Source of the DNA: Phycisphaerales bacterium
GTDB lineage: Bacteria > Planctomycetota > Phycisphaerae > Phycisphaerales > SM1A02
Length of the DNA stretch: 13,688 nucleotides
Reading direction: 5' to 3'
NCBI GenBank assembly: GCA_007127615.1
Contig: SKZB01000149.1
Span: 1 to 13,688, forward strand
Shown: positions 1 to 6,823 of the stretch, piece by piece
Layout: each line of letters starts with the position of its first letter
How positions within the stretch are numbered: the stretch's first letter is position 1
The notes under the pieces: generated by a model
The model's database searches: none
The model's input: only the letters and a program-made list of their open reading frames with translations
Told to the model about the DNA's origin: nothing
Made by a program: the position numbers and the translations under genes

Positions 1-487
1 AGTAAGTCAAATCATCCCGCCCGAAGACTTCCAGATGGCCGCCGTCCGGGTTGGCGCGGGCGGTGAATGCCTGCCCGCCGTTGCGAGACCAGAGCTGGAG
101 CATGCCGCCGGCTTCATCCGCGTACGCGCTGAACACGGGCGTGCCATCGATATCCCAGAGGTTGAGATCACCGCCGTCCGGGTTGGCCATGGCGCGAAAA
201 ACGTTGCGTCCTTCGGCGTCCCAGAGATCGAGTTGACCGCCCGCCGCCGCGCTCGCATCGGCGGCGAAGACCAGTCGGCCGGCGTCGTTGATGATCTCGA
301 ACCGTTTCGCCTGGATGACCTCGGGAATCTGCTTCGCGGCCGTTGCGGCCAGGCCCGCTCCGACCAGGAGGAGCCCGGTGACCACCATCGTCAATCGGCG
401 GTAGCGTCGCGTCTGACCACGGAGTTCAGTCATTTCGGTTTCGAGCGAGTTCAGGCGTTGGAGCAGTTCGTTCTGATCGTGACTCAT
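1..487 (-). CDS. Membrane-anchored protein with 22-residue GG-x-L-x-LW repeats (C-terminus beyond window)
   Basis: The reading frame opens at an ATG (487-485) and is still open after 162 codons at the window edge, so the C-terminus is missing. Residues about 5-25 are hydrophilic and heptad-like (a probable short coiled coil) and are followed by basic residues. Residues about 34-54 form one hydrophobic segment (MVVTGLLLVGAGLAATAA), giving a single-pass inner-membrane anchor. From residue 83 the chain becomes a tandem 22-residue repeat starting GG-x-L-x-LW: 83-104, 105-126, 127-148 and the start of a fourth at 149. Each unit has a VF or AF about eight residues after the tryptophan and usually ends NPD or DEA. 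Such short beta-strand repeats suggest a stacked beta-rich extracytoplasmic domain; this is inference. I recognise no named family and assign no function. There is no strong Shine-Dalgarno before the ATG. It follows the nitrilase-family gene on the same strand after about 114 bases. Confidence 0.8.
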   Translation of the reverse strand, partial: MSHDQNELLQRLNSLETEMTELRGQTRRYRRLTMVVTGLLLVGAGLAATAAKQIPEVIQAKRFEIINDAGRLVFAADASAAAGGQLDLWDAEGRNVFRAMANPDGGDLNLWDIDGTPVFSAYADEAGGMLQLWSRNGGQAFTARANPDGGHLEVFGRDDLTY

Positions 488-601
488 GGATATACACTCG
501 ATTGAAGAGATTTCTCTGTGGATTCGGGGGTCGCCGGCGATGCCGGTCTCTTTCCAGTCCATCGGTTGCGGATCGGGCCCGGCTGGAGATTGATTCAACG
601 A

Positions 602-1489
602 TCAGCGTCGGGCGTTGCTTGCCGCCGGCATCTCGAAAATCGGCATCGCCGGAACGGATTGATCCCGGGCGATCCTCGACCACGCCTCGGCGTACTGTTG
701 CGCCCGGACGGGCAGGTAACCGGGATACGCCGGCCGGGCCGCTTCCACGACCGCGCGGTCGAGCGTGACGATGCCCACCGCATCGGTGGTCTCGAGCACG
801 ATGGTTCCGTTCGGCGCGACGGCAATCGACGGCCCGCCGATCAGCACACTTCCTTCGGGATGCGGCCGGTTGACCGAGAGCACGTACGCCGTGCTGGTCA
901 GTGCGTTGGCGACAAAGACCGGTCGCCAGCGGCCGTACGTCGCCATCTCGGTCGCGCGGGGCGCGAGTATCGCCTCGACCCCCTGCGCGCCGAGCAGGTG
1001 AGATCCTTCGGGACGGTTGATATCCGAGCAGATCTGGACGCCGAGGGGCATGGTGAACCCGTCGATGCGGCTCGGCGCGTACTCGCCGGGCACGTAGTGA
1101 CTGGTCTCCCAGAAGCCCGGCTCTTCGGGCAGATGATTCTTGGCGTAGAGCGCGATCAGTTCGCCGCGGGAACTGAAAATCACCGCGGTGTTGCGTCGAT
1201 CGCCGGTTGGTGAATCTTTCAGAATCACGCCGCCGAGAAGGCCAATGCCGACCTCGCGCGCGGCCTCGGCCTGCATGAGAAAGCGAGGCCCGCCGGGCGA
1301 CTCCGCATCCTCTTCCCGCGACTGTTTGTGGGCGGGGGACCAGGGGTTCAACGGCAGCTCCGGCAGCACCGCCAGCTCGGCGCCGCGGGCTTTCGCCTCT
1401 TCCAGCCGGGCCCGCAGTCGTTCCGCCGGGCGACTTTCGTAGAAGACATCGCTGATCAGAGCGATCGTCATGGTGGTCGGGTTCGTCAT
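602..1489 (-). CDS. Carbon-nitrogen hydrolase (nitrilase superfamily)
   Basis: A 295-residue protein of normal length for the nitrilase/CN-hydrolase superfamily, which hydrolyses non-peptide C-N bonds (amides, carbamoyl groups, sometimes nitriles) through a Glu-Lys-Cys triad. All three are visible: E44 in LAVLPELPLNPW, K117 in LYAKNHLPEE and C154 in GVQICSDINRP. The EPGFWE segment after the lysine carries the accessory glutamate. The sequence lacks a signal peptide, so it should be cytosolic. The frame can be extended to a TTG at 1495, but the ATG at 1489 is preferred; an ATG at 1471 (MTIALISD) fits the first beta strand and is a real alternative, since none has a strong ribosome-binding site. 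The substrate cannot be told from sequence. It is divergent from the nuclease-like gene at 1637, leaving about 147 bases for two promoters. Confidence 0.92.
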   Translation of the reverse strand: MTNPTTMTIALISDVFYESRPAERLRARLEEAKARGAELAVLPELPLNPWSPAHKQSREEDAESPGGPRFLMQAEAAREVGIGLLGGVILKDSPTGDRRNTAVIFSSRGELIALYAKNHLPEEPGFWETSHYVPGEYAPSRIDGFTMPLGVQICSDINRPEGSHLLGAQGVEAILAPRATEMATYGRWRPVFVANALTSTAYVLSVNRPHPEGSVLIGGPSIAVAPNGTIVLETTDAVGIVTLDRAVVEAARPAYPGYLPVRAQQYAEAWSRIARDQSVPAMPIFEMPAASNARR

Positions 1490-1636
1490 GCGCAAAGCGT
1501 ACCACTGTTCCGGGCGGCCGGCCTTGAACCGGGCAGCCCGCGGCGAGTGTTAATCCATCGCCGGCCGCCGCGGCGTTATCATGCTGCGGACCGCTTGGAG
1601 AGGCCCGATCGTGGCCAGCAACGGAGTGACCGGCCC

Positions 1637-2386
1637 GTGGAGACCCGCGCCCATCGAGAATTGAAGCGCCTGGCGGTGCAGTATCTGCGTGACGTCGGGG
1701 CGTGTGCCGTGGCCACCGAAGTGCGCTGCCCGATCTCCCGGTACCGGTTCGATGCGGCGGGCTATCGGGATACCGGATGCCTCCCGGGAAGCGATCGCCG
1801 CCGGCGATGTGAGCCGAGAACACTGGCGGTGGAATGCAAACAGTCGCGCGGGGATTTTCTCCGTGATGTGGCCGGCATCGATCAGTTGTTGCGCCGACAA
1901 CGTGCATTGCACGCCATGCGCGAATCGATCGAGCGCGAGCGCATTCCCCGGGAAGAGCCGGAGCTCTGCATCCATGACAGTTCTCTCTTTCCCGAACTGG
2001 CGGAGTACGACTGCGCGCGGAGTCGCCTGCCCGGCTACCGGCGGGTGCTGCGCCTGATCGAGCGGATCGAATTGCGGCTCCAGCGTGAAACCAAGTTCGA
2101 ACGATTGCGGCGGTACCGACTCGCGGATGAGCTGTATCTCGCCGCGCCGCGCGGCATGATTCGGCGGCACGAACTTCCGGTCGGATGGGGGTTGCTGGAG
2201 TGTCCGCCGCACTGGCTCGATTTCCGGTCTCACCACGACCGCCTTGATGAACCTCCGATGCTGGAAGTGACGGTGCCGGCGCCGGCGCCGGCTCTTTCGT
2301 CGCGCGGTGCGACCCGTGCGCGCCTCTTGCGCAACATTGCGGCCGCCGCCACGACCGCGGCGCTTCAACCCCGGGCGATGGCGTGA
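1637..2386 (+). CDS. PD-(D/E)XK nuclease-like protein
   Basis: A 249-residue protein whose N-terminal part has the layout of a restriction-endonuclease-fold core: a starting helix (RELKRLAVQYLRDVG), then E28 in TEVRCPIS, D39 in YRFDAAGY and the signature E66-C-K68 in TLAVECKQSRGDF. This is the E-D-(E)xK metal-binding pattern of PD-(D/E)XK proteins, and resembles MmcB-like DNA-repair and Holliday-resolvase-like folds. The C-terminal half is Arg/Glu-rich and unrecognised; it ends with a Pro-Ala stretch encoded by repeated ccggcg and an Ala-rich tail. The GTG at 1637 is chosen because a cggag motif sits 10 bases upstream and the helix begins at once. An in-frame TTG at 1595 is the alternative, and the open frame upstream of it overlaps the divergent hydrolase gene. 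A nuclease or DNA-processing role is inferred from motifs only; the C-terminal half might bind the substrate. Confidence 0.72.
   Translation: METRAHRELKRLAVQYLRDVGACAVATEVRCPISRYRFDAAGYRDTGCLPGSDRRRRCEPRTLAVECKQSRGDFLRDVAGIDQLLRRQRALHAMRESIERERIPREEPELCIHDSSLFPELAEYDCARSRLPGYRRVLRLIERIELRLQRETKFERLRRYRLADELYLAAPRGMIRRHELPVGWGLLECPPHWLDFRSHHDRLDEPPMLEVTVPAPAPALSSRGATRARLLRNIAAAATTAALQPRAMA
2276..2291. repeat. Short ccggcg tandem repeat inside the nuclease-like gene
   Basis: The hexamer gccggc is repeated about two and a half times and encodes alternating Pro-Ala. It is a small in-frame repeat that could vary in copy number without shifting the frame. It lies in the presumably flexible C-terminal part of the protein. 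Confidence 0.5.
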
Positions 2387-2477
2387 GCGGTGTGCGTCCG
2401 ACCGGGGTGATCCCGGCGCGGCCGCTTCGGGGGAGATGTCGAGTTTCCACGAATCCTGACCCGGATGGAGACGGCAG

Positions 2478-3662
2478 ATGAACACGTGCCTGCAATCTCG
2501 GAGCGTCGGTTCTCCCAAATGGTCGATTCTCCTGCTCGCCGCGTGGCTCACCGGTCTCGCGGCGTGCGGCGGCCCCGGGGATGAGGCGGCCGACGACAAG
2601 AGTACGCCGGCGGACCGTCGGGCGGCGGAGGAAGGCCCGGAAGCCGCGACGGCCGGCGGCGAGCGGGAGGGAGATTCCGCGGACCCGGCCGGGGGACCGG
2701 ACCCGGCCGACCATTACGATCCCGCGCGCCGGCGATACGAGGTCACCGAAGCGCGGGAGATCGAACTGCCGGATATTGCCCGCGAACCGGAACTGCTGTT
2801 GACGGTGCGCGCGCCGGCATCGGATGATGGCGCGCCGTACCCGATGGTGATCTTTTCGCACGGTGCCGGAGGATCGGGAAACGCATTTGAGAACCTGAGC
2901 CGTCAGCTCGCCGCGCAGGGCTACGTCGTCGTGCATCCCTGGCATGCCGATTCGATCGACCTGGCGCGCCGCCGCGGCGCGTCCTGGTTCGATGAGAGCC
3001 GCGGCATTGAGCAGGTCATCGATCGGGTGGACCTGATCGACCGGATCACCGATGTCCAGTTGATCGTGCGCGAGACCGGCACGATCGCGGAACGGCTCGA
3101 GCGTCCGGGGTTGATCGACGCAGCGCGGCTTGGCATGGCGGGACATTCCGCGGGGGCGATGACCACGCAGTTTGCGGCGGGCGTCCGCCTCTTCCCGCCG
3201 CGCAGCCGGTTCACGCACGGACTGGTCCAGCCGGTGCCGGAGATCAGCGCGTTCGTGATCATCTCCGGCCAGGGGACGACCCGACCGGCATTGAACGAAG
3301 ATTCATGGCAGAACTGCCACCGTCCCATGCTCGTGATCACCGGAAGCGCGGATCGGGTTCCTTCCGGCGGCGAGACGCCCGAGAGTCGGCGTCATCCCTT
3401 CGAGTACGCGCCGGCCGACGGCACGAAGTACCTCGCGTTCATCGACGGAGCGACGCACGATGCGTATCAGGGAGGGCGGTTCGATCGGCTCCGGGGCGAT
3501 GCGCCGCCGGAGAATGCCGACTGGATCGAGCGGATCACCGCGCTGCTCACCGTCACAATGATGGATGCTTTCGTGGCCGAAGATGGGGCGGCCCGGGCGT
3601 GGCTGGATCAGGGACGGGTGCAAGACGTTCCGGGCGGTGAGCTCGAATGGAAGACCAAATGA
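2478..3662 (+). CDS. Lipoprotein alpha/beta hydrolase (dienelactone hydrolase / PAF-acetylhydrolase-like)
   Basis: The 394-residue protein begins with a lipoprotein signal: basic start, hydrophobic stretch 16-29 and lipobox L-A-A-C with C30 as the predicted lipidated cysteine. A linker rich in Asp, Glu, Gly and Pro follows (31-85), then an alpha/beta-hydrolase domain. Visible landmarks are the oxyanion-loop segment FSHGAGG (near 127), the nucleophile elbow GHSAG (S224), an acid candidate D292 in TGSADRVP and H327 in GATHDAY, so the catalytic triad looks complete. It is expected to be an envelope-anchored esterase/lipase-type enzyme; the substrate is unknown. The ATG at 2478 is supported by ggagac seven bases upstream. 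Its stop lies only 12 bases before the HsdR-shard frame, but that neighbour is debris, not an operon partner. Confidence 0.9.
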   Translation: MNTCLQSRSVGSPKWSILLLAAWLTGLAACGGPGDEAADDKSTPADRRAAEEGPEAATAGGEREGDSADPAGGPDPADHYDPARRRYEVTEAREIELPDIAREPELLLTVRAPASDDGAPYPMVIFSHGAGGSGNAFENLSRQLAAQGYVVVHPWHADSIDLARRRGASWFDESRGIEQVIDRVDLIDRITDVQLIVRETGTIAERLERPGLIDAARLGMAGHSAGAMTTQFAAGVRLFPPRSRFTHGLVQPVPEISAFVIISGQGTTRPALNEDSWQNCHRPMLVITGSADRVPSGGETPESRRHPFEYAPADGTKYLAFIDGATHDAYQGGRFDRLRGDAPPENADWIERITALLTVTMMDAFVAEDGAARAWLDQGRVQDVPGGELEWKTK

Positions 3663-3674
3663 GGGAAGAGGGAC

Positions 3675-3977
3675 ATGCTTCTCACCGGCTTCGACTCGAA
3701 GTACCTCAACACCCTCTACGTCGATAAGAACCTCAACCACAACAACCGTCTGTACCACGCGCTCGACCGGCGGTTCGCGGAACTGCGGAAACGCTTCGAC
3801 GACTTCTGGGTGTTCAACTGCACGCCCGACCCCCGGAACTGCGGCCTGAAGTCGCTGCCGTTCTACCCATACGAGAAGGCCGTCGAGTACGCCCGCGCCG
3901 AGTGTTCAAAGCCGATGGACACGGCCGGATGGTACGATTCATCCAGCAAGGTAAAGTCAGAATCAGACGGCATTTAG
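3675..3977 (+). pseudogene. HsdR (type I restriction R subunit) shard joined to an unrecognised segment
   Basis: The first 20 residues, LLTGFDSKYLNTLYVDKNL after the start Met, match the helicase motor motif near the end of HsdR translocase domains, where the family then reads KYHGLIQAFSRTNR. Here that continuation is absent. From NHNNRLYHALDRRF the protein is something else: a charged helix, then a Cys- and Phe-containing region (FWVFNCTPDP, RNCGLKSLPFYPYEK) that I cannot place. The codon before the ATG is gac, matching the Asp that precedes this motif in HsdR, so the homologous DNA starts near 3672 and the ATG is an internal methionine. A gaggga eight bases upstream could still drive translation. 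Codon use stays GC3-rich to about 3950 and then drops, marking another junction with the IS relic. It is not a functional restriction subunit; whether the 100-residue chimera is expressed is unknown. Confidence 0.55.
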
Positions 3978-4554
3978 AAGTCAACGGTGCGTTCTTCGAG
4001 AATGAGCAGATGCCTTGAGAATTCGCGCAAAGCGCGACGATCCAAATCTGAATGATGCGACGAAATCACGTCCATGCAGCGGCCTCGATTCTCTCGGAGA
4101 TACATCATCTTCCGCCGCGCCAGGCCACGCTTCACCGCCCGCTGCATGATGCCGTCTACTTCATCCCACGACTGATTCAATCGTCGCGATACCGCCAAGG
4201 TGCTCGCCTTCTTCAGCCAGTCGATCGGCAATGACTCAGACAACTCCGTGAACGAGGACCCGGCTTCCGCCCATGGCACTGCGACCTGTTTCACGCCATG
4301 CTTCGAGCATTTCACCCGCGGCACCTCCGCCACCAGAATCTCCGAAACGGACACGTGTCCAGATGACGCCAAAGTCACCGACGCGTGTCATAGCCCGGCG
4401 ACGCCTCGCCGCACTCCGGACAGCACAACGACTCATCGCCGTCATGGTCCACCATCACGCGAACCTCTTCTCCTGGCGTGTCCAGTTCCACCTCGGCGAT
4501 CGAGCACGGTCGGCTCAGCCCGAGAATCTGCGCATAAAGTTCTTTGTCTCTCAT
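3974..4554 (-). pseudogene. ISL3-family transposase relic (nonsense, frameshift, 3' deletion)
   Basis: The N-terminus starting MRDKELYAQILGLSR at 4554 is a typical ISL3 transposase start, with the zinc-finger pair CCPEC (only the first half is in frame). An in-frame TGA at 4377-4375 interrupts the SPGYDTRR segment; reading through it gives LWRHLDTCPFR, which is the expected continuation. Around 4345 the frame shifts, and the family sequence resumes in another frame as ILVAEVPRVKCSKHGVKQVAV, continuing through WLKKASTLAVSRRLNQSWDEVDGIMQRAVKRGLARR, the helix-turn-helix region. After this, where the DDE catalytic core should begin, the match is lost, and the frame ends at 3974 after about 47 unrelated residues. 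The element therefore lacks a catalytic domain and cannot transpose. Neither terminal inverted repeat was identified with confidence. Confidence 0.85.
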
Positions 4555-4958
4555 ACACGCGCCATACCGACCTGCAGAGGCTTGGCGGGGGAAAGTGACT
4601 CGCAACGGCCCAGTCCACAAAACGGGGTACCTTTCTAAGCGCGGGGTTGAAGGAATCGAGCAAAGATGTTTGCTTTGCCAACTTCACGGTATACAATCGT
4701 CGTAGGTTGCGGAGCAGAAATCCGCAACAAACAATCAGGTGGTCCGTGCTGGAAGATAAATCAAAGGGCAGTTCGCTCCGCCTCCCGGAACACGAGCGAG
4801 CAGCCAGTTGATGAGTAAGCCGACTTGGTTTCGCATTTCATGTGCAGAACTCGGTCGGTTTGTCAGTTTTTGGCGGCCGTTGCGTTGTCGCAAAGGAATC
4901 GCCGCTGCGCAGGGATGCAACACCGCTCTTACACCCGCTCTATCGAAAGGATATGTCC
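4555..4958. other. Non-coding gap between ISL3 relic and copper-storage gene
   Basis: About 400 bases with no convincing gene. The right part of the dead IS (5' leader of the transposase) probably extends to somewhere near 4640. The stretch contains one clear hairpin (4706-4728). The promoter of the Csp gene should lie in the right half, but no convincing -35/-10 pair is visible. Short open frames here have no recognisable content. Confidence 0.5.
4706..4728. repeat. Perfect 8-bp inverted repeat (hairpin)
   Basis: The arms gttgcgga and tccgcaac are perfectly complementary around a 7-base spacer, followed on the plus strand by aaacaa. There is no T-run, so it is not a classic intrinsic terminator. 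It could be an IS-end remnant or an operator upstream of the copper-storage gene; the sequence alone does not decide. Confidence 0.45.
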
Positions 4959-5315
4959 ATGCCACACGAAATGCCTTCCCCAGAGATGCTCTCCTGTATC
5001 AAGGCCTGCGGCGAGTGCGCCAGCGTCTGCGCTCAAACTGCCCACCATTGCCTGCACCTGGGCGGAGAGCACGCCTCCCCCGATCATCAGTGCCTGCTCC
5101 AAGACTGCAAGCAGATCTGCGGCACCGCCGTGGGCTTCATGGCCCGGTCGTCCCACTACTCTGCAAGCATTTGCAAGGAGTGCGCGGAGATCTGCAGTGC
5201 GTGCGCCGACGACTGCGACCGCCTCGCCGACGGCGACCAGCCGATGAAGCAGTGCGCCGAGGTCTGCCGCAAGTGCGCCACGGCTTGCGAGAAGATGGCC
5301 AGCGCGACGGTGTGA
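4959..5315 (+). CDS. csp: Four-helix-bundle copper-storage protein (Csp / DUF326 family)
   Basis: A 118-residue protein with 17 cysteines in the recurring spacing of Csp proteins: CIKACGECASVC near the start, then CLLQDCKQIC, CKECAEICSACADDC and CAEVCRKCATAC. In this family the Cys residues line the inside of a four-helix bundle and hold many Cu(I) ions, buffering or storing copper. No Tat or Sec signal is present, so it resembles the cytosolic Csp3 type rather than exported Csp1. The ATG at 4959 is chosen because aaagg ends eight bases before it; the ATG at 4953 (two residues longer) is too close to that site. The frame is open to 4842, but the extension has no family match. Two hairpins follow downstream. 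It faces the minus-strand small-gene run convergently. The gene symbol follows the family name only. Confidence 0.9.
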   Translation: MPHEMPSPEMLSCIKACGECASVCAQTAHHCLHLGGEHASPDHQCLLQDCKQICGTAVGFMARSSHYSASICKECAEICSACADDCDRLADGDQPMKQCAEVCRKCATACEKMASATV

Positions 5316-5375
5316 ATTGAACTGGGGTCGTCCGGAAGTTGTGTGGGTCGAATGCACGACGCTTGGTCTAGAATC

Positions 5376-5397
5376 TGGGGGCTGCGCCGCCAGCCCC
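5376..5397. terminator. Strong GC hairpin after copper-storage gene
   Basis: The arms gggggctg and cagccccc are perfectly complementary around a 6-base loop (cgccgc). It lies 60 bases after the Csp stop codon. It lacks a following T-run, so it could stop transcription only as a strong stem or with help; it could equally be a repeat-element arm. Confidence 0.35.
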
Positions 5398-5451
5398 CTG
5401 ACCTGCACCTGTTCTATGCACCAGTCGTTATGAGAGTCGGTTGGGTACCAT

Positions 5452-5516
5452 CGTGTGTTGAGGGCACGGAGGGGGGGCGAGCGCAGCGAGCCGGAGCGGA
5501 GTGGCCTCAACACACG
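5452..5516. repeat. Long inverted repeat, 16-nt arms
   Basis: The left arm 5452-5467 begins cgtgtgttgagg and the right arm 5501-5516 ends cctcaacacacg. They pair at 15 of 16 positions, with the outer 12 perfect. The 33-base loop is G-rich and repetitive (gcgagcgcagcgagcc, ggagcgg). It looks like a REP- or MITE-type element rather than a terminator. Confidence 0.6.
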
Positions 5517-5802
5517 TCGCGGCGAAGACCGCCAAGGCGCGCAACCCCGATCGGAGGACCTGCCAGTCGCGCGAATTGCAGAACGGCACCAACTCTCATG
5601 AGCCTTGGTACAGCAATTCGGGGCAGGTCAGTAACAACATGCCCGTCAGCGCCGCGTTGAAGCACAACGCCAGCCACGCACCACGCCCCAGCGATCGAGC
5701 CACGCCACTTCTTTGAATCCGGGATTGTTCCTGGTGTTTCTTGAAGAAGGCATTGAAGGCCGGGCTTTGCGTATCACAAGCTGGCGTTCTCCGAGAACCG
5801 AT

Positions 5803-5845
5803 AGCAAATCTGATTCCAAGGGGCCGGCATCAGGGGCTGGGGAGT
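5803..5845. repeat. Dispersed direct repeat, copy 1
   Basis: Closely matches 7924-7967 in the same orientation: a shared core aaatctgattccaag, one single-base indel in the following gggcc tract, then tcaggggct and ggagt. The indel and substitutions break any common reading frame, so the similarity is at DNA level. It lies just beyond the 3' end of the DUF5661 gene. Confidence 0.7.
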
Positions 5846-5968
5846 GAGGGGTTCACGAAGCAGCCACTCCATTCCGCACGGCCGAGTCCCGTTGGTCGCT
5901 GGCCGTGGCACCTCCAGAAACCCGCCAGACCAAGGCACCCGGCGGATGGACGACTGGTGTGCGCGGAA

Positions 5969-6268
5969 TCATCGTGCCACTTTCCGAAGACTCCACTCCT
6001 GCTCGGCTTCTCGCTCCATCTTCTCAAGTCGTGTGTAATAGTCTGGAAACTCGTTCAGGTGCGCCAGGGCAATCTTGCCGGTGAGAATCGGATCATCGCC
6101 TGTGACATTCGTGGATGAATCGTTCAGGCCGTGTTCCAACTCAACCTCCAGACCCATACGGAACTGCTCGACATCGAACTGGCTCCAATCAATGCCGAGC
6201 GTGTCGCCGATTTCGCAGGCTTGTTGTGTGGTGAAATGCTGGTTTGTCGAGGGCGGTTTGGGTGTCAT
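5969..6268 (-). CDS. DUF5661 family protein
   Basis: A 99-residue cytosolic protein. The core from FTTQQACEIGDTLGIDWSQF through DVEQFRMGLEVELEHG, DDPILTGKIALAHLNEF and PDYYTRLEKME agrees with the DUF5661 family as I remember it: a small all-alpha protein found widely in environmental bacteria, with no established function. The frame is open up to 6409, but the ATG at 6268 is where the family-like sequence starts; the upstream extension (MRVPGVVDDFHAC...) is not family-like. The ribosome-binding site is weak (aaagaac). A dyad 29 bases upstream (6297-6312) may be its operator. It is last in the minus-strand run, 144 bases after the cupin gene, so it may be co-transcribed or have its own promoter. 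Confidence 0.82.
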   Translation of the reverse strand: MTPKPPSTNQHFTTQQACEIGDTLGIDWSQFDVEQFRMGLEVELEHGLNDSSTNVTGDDPILTGKIALAHLNEFPDYYTRLEKMEREAEQEWSLRKVAR

Positions 6269-6296
6269 GTTAGTTCTTTGCTCGCTGGTGGTCGTA

Positions 6297-6312
6297 CATT
6301 GATGTATCAATG
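6297..6312. promoter_or_regulatory. Dyad operator candidate before DUF5661 gene
   Basis: Arms cattgat and atcaatg, 7 bp, perfectly complementary around a 2-base centre, 29 bases upstream of the DUF5661 start. The half-sites look like TTGAT/ATCAA of FNR/CRP-type boxes, but the spacing is 2 rather than the usual 4, so assignment to that family is doubtful. Position and symmetry suit a repressor or activator site. Confidence 0.4.
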
Positions 6313-6412
6313 CCTGTTCCGGTATTGCTCTGTTCCAATAATGCCCCGGTGTTTCCAGCACGTTTGATGAGCAGGCGTGAAAGTCATCCACGACCCCAGG
6401 CACCCGCAACTG

Positions 6413-6814
6413 TTATGGTTGTGCGGTGCGTGGTGAGAGACACACTGTTAACAACATCCGGCTTAACTCGTGCGCATGGACGGCGTGCGGAACCCCAGGA
6501 TCGAGAATGACCATCATGTTCGCCGACATTTTATGCGTCTGTGTCGGTGTCGTCACGGAAATGATGCCGTCTAAACACATTATCACCGCGATGCCATTCG
6601 CCTTGTGTTTAGGAAGCCCCGAGTTTTCGTCAAACGAAAACGTCGCAATGGTCACGGCATCGTGTTTAAACACGGTAATCTGCCGATGTCCGTGCGTCGA
6701 TGCGTGCTCCGCATGAATCTGTTGCACAACGGCGTTGAGATCGATCAGGCGCTCGTCACCCTCGAACCGCTCCGAGGGTCGGGTCCCCATCCGATGTGGA
6801 TCATCATCATTCAT
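6413..6814 (-). CDS. Cupin-domain protein
   Basis: A 133-residue single-domain protein. After a 20-residue charged leader come LIDLNAVVQQIHAE and a beta-rich segment with the two cupin motifs. Motif 1 is degenerate (GLPKHKANGIAVIMCLDG, one histidine at H70 instead of HxH and no clear Glu), while motif 2 is good (ILDPGVPHAVHA, PG at 106-107 and H110). A small beta-barrel results that may bind a metal weakly or a small ligand without catalysis; the role is unknown. It starts at an ATG at 6814, 9 bases after the stop of the zinc-ribbon gene, with gagtgag about 10 bases upstream, so the two genes very probably share a transcript. Confidence 0.85.
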   Translation of the reverse strand: MNDDDPHRMGTRPSERFEGDERLIDLNAVVQQIHAEHASTHGHRQITVFKHDAVTIATFSFDENSGLPKHKANGIAVIMCLDGIISVTTPTQTHKMSANMMVILDPGVPHAVHAHELSRMLLTVCLSPRTAQP

Positions 6815-6823
6815 GACTATAAC

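Larger units (their letters stand above)
5316..5968. other. 650-base hairpin-rich non-coding stretch
   Basis: This gap separates two convergent units and has no gene I can support. It holds a G/C hairpin (5376-5397), a long inverted repeat (5452-5516) and one copy of the dispersed 43-bp repeat (5803-5845). On the minus strand a frame runs from about 5843 to 5428 with a single TGA at 5598-5596. It encodes two hydrophobic segments (WLALCFNAALTGMLLLTC and LRALAVFAATC), so it could be a decayed small membrane-protein gene. The evidence is too weak for a gene call. Confidence 0.5.

Noticed and set aside
1328..1636. N-terminal extension of the nuclease-like gene
   Set aside because: The open part overlaps the start of the divergent hydrolase gene, and the family-like helix begins at the GTG at 1637.
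426..3218. 930-codon open frame on the minus strand
   Set aside because: It runs across three confident genes in other frames, is extremely Arg/Pro-rich and has no family features; it is a by-product of high GC.
5326..5350. Solo ISL3-type terminal inverted repeat (ggggtcgtccggaagttgtg)
   Set aside because: The look is suggestive of an ISL3 end, but no partner end or target duplication could be found near the transposase relic.
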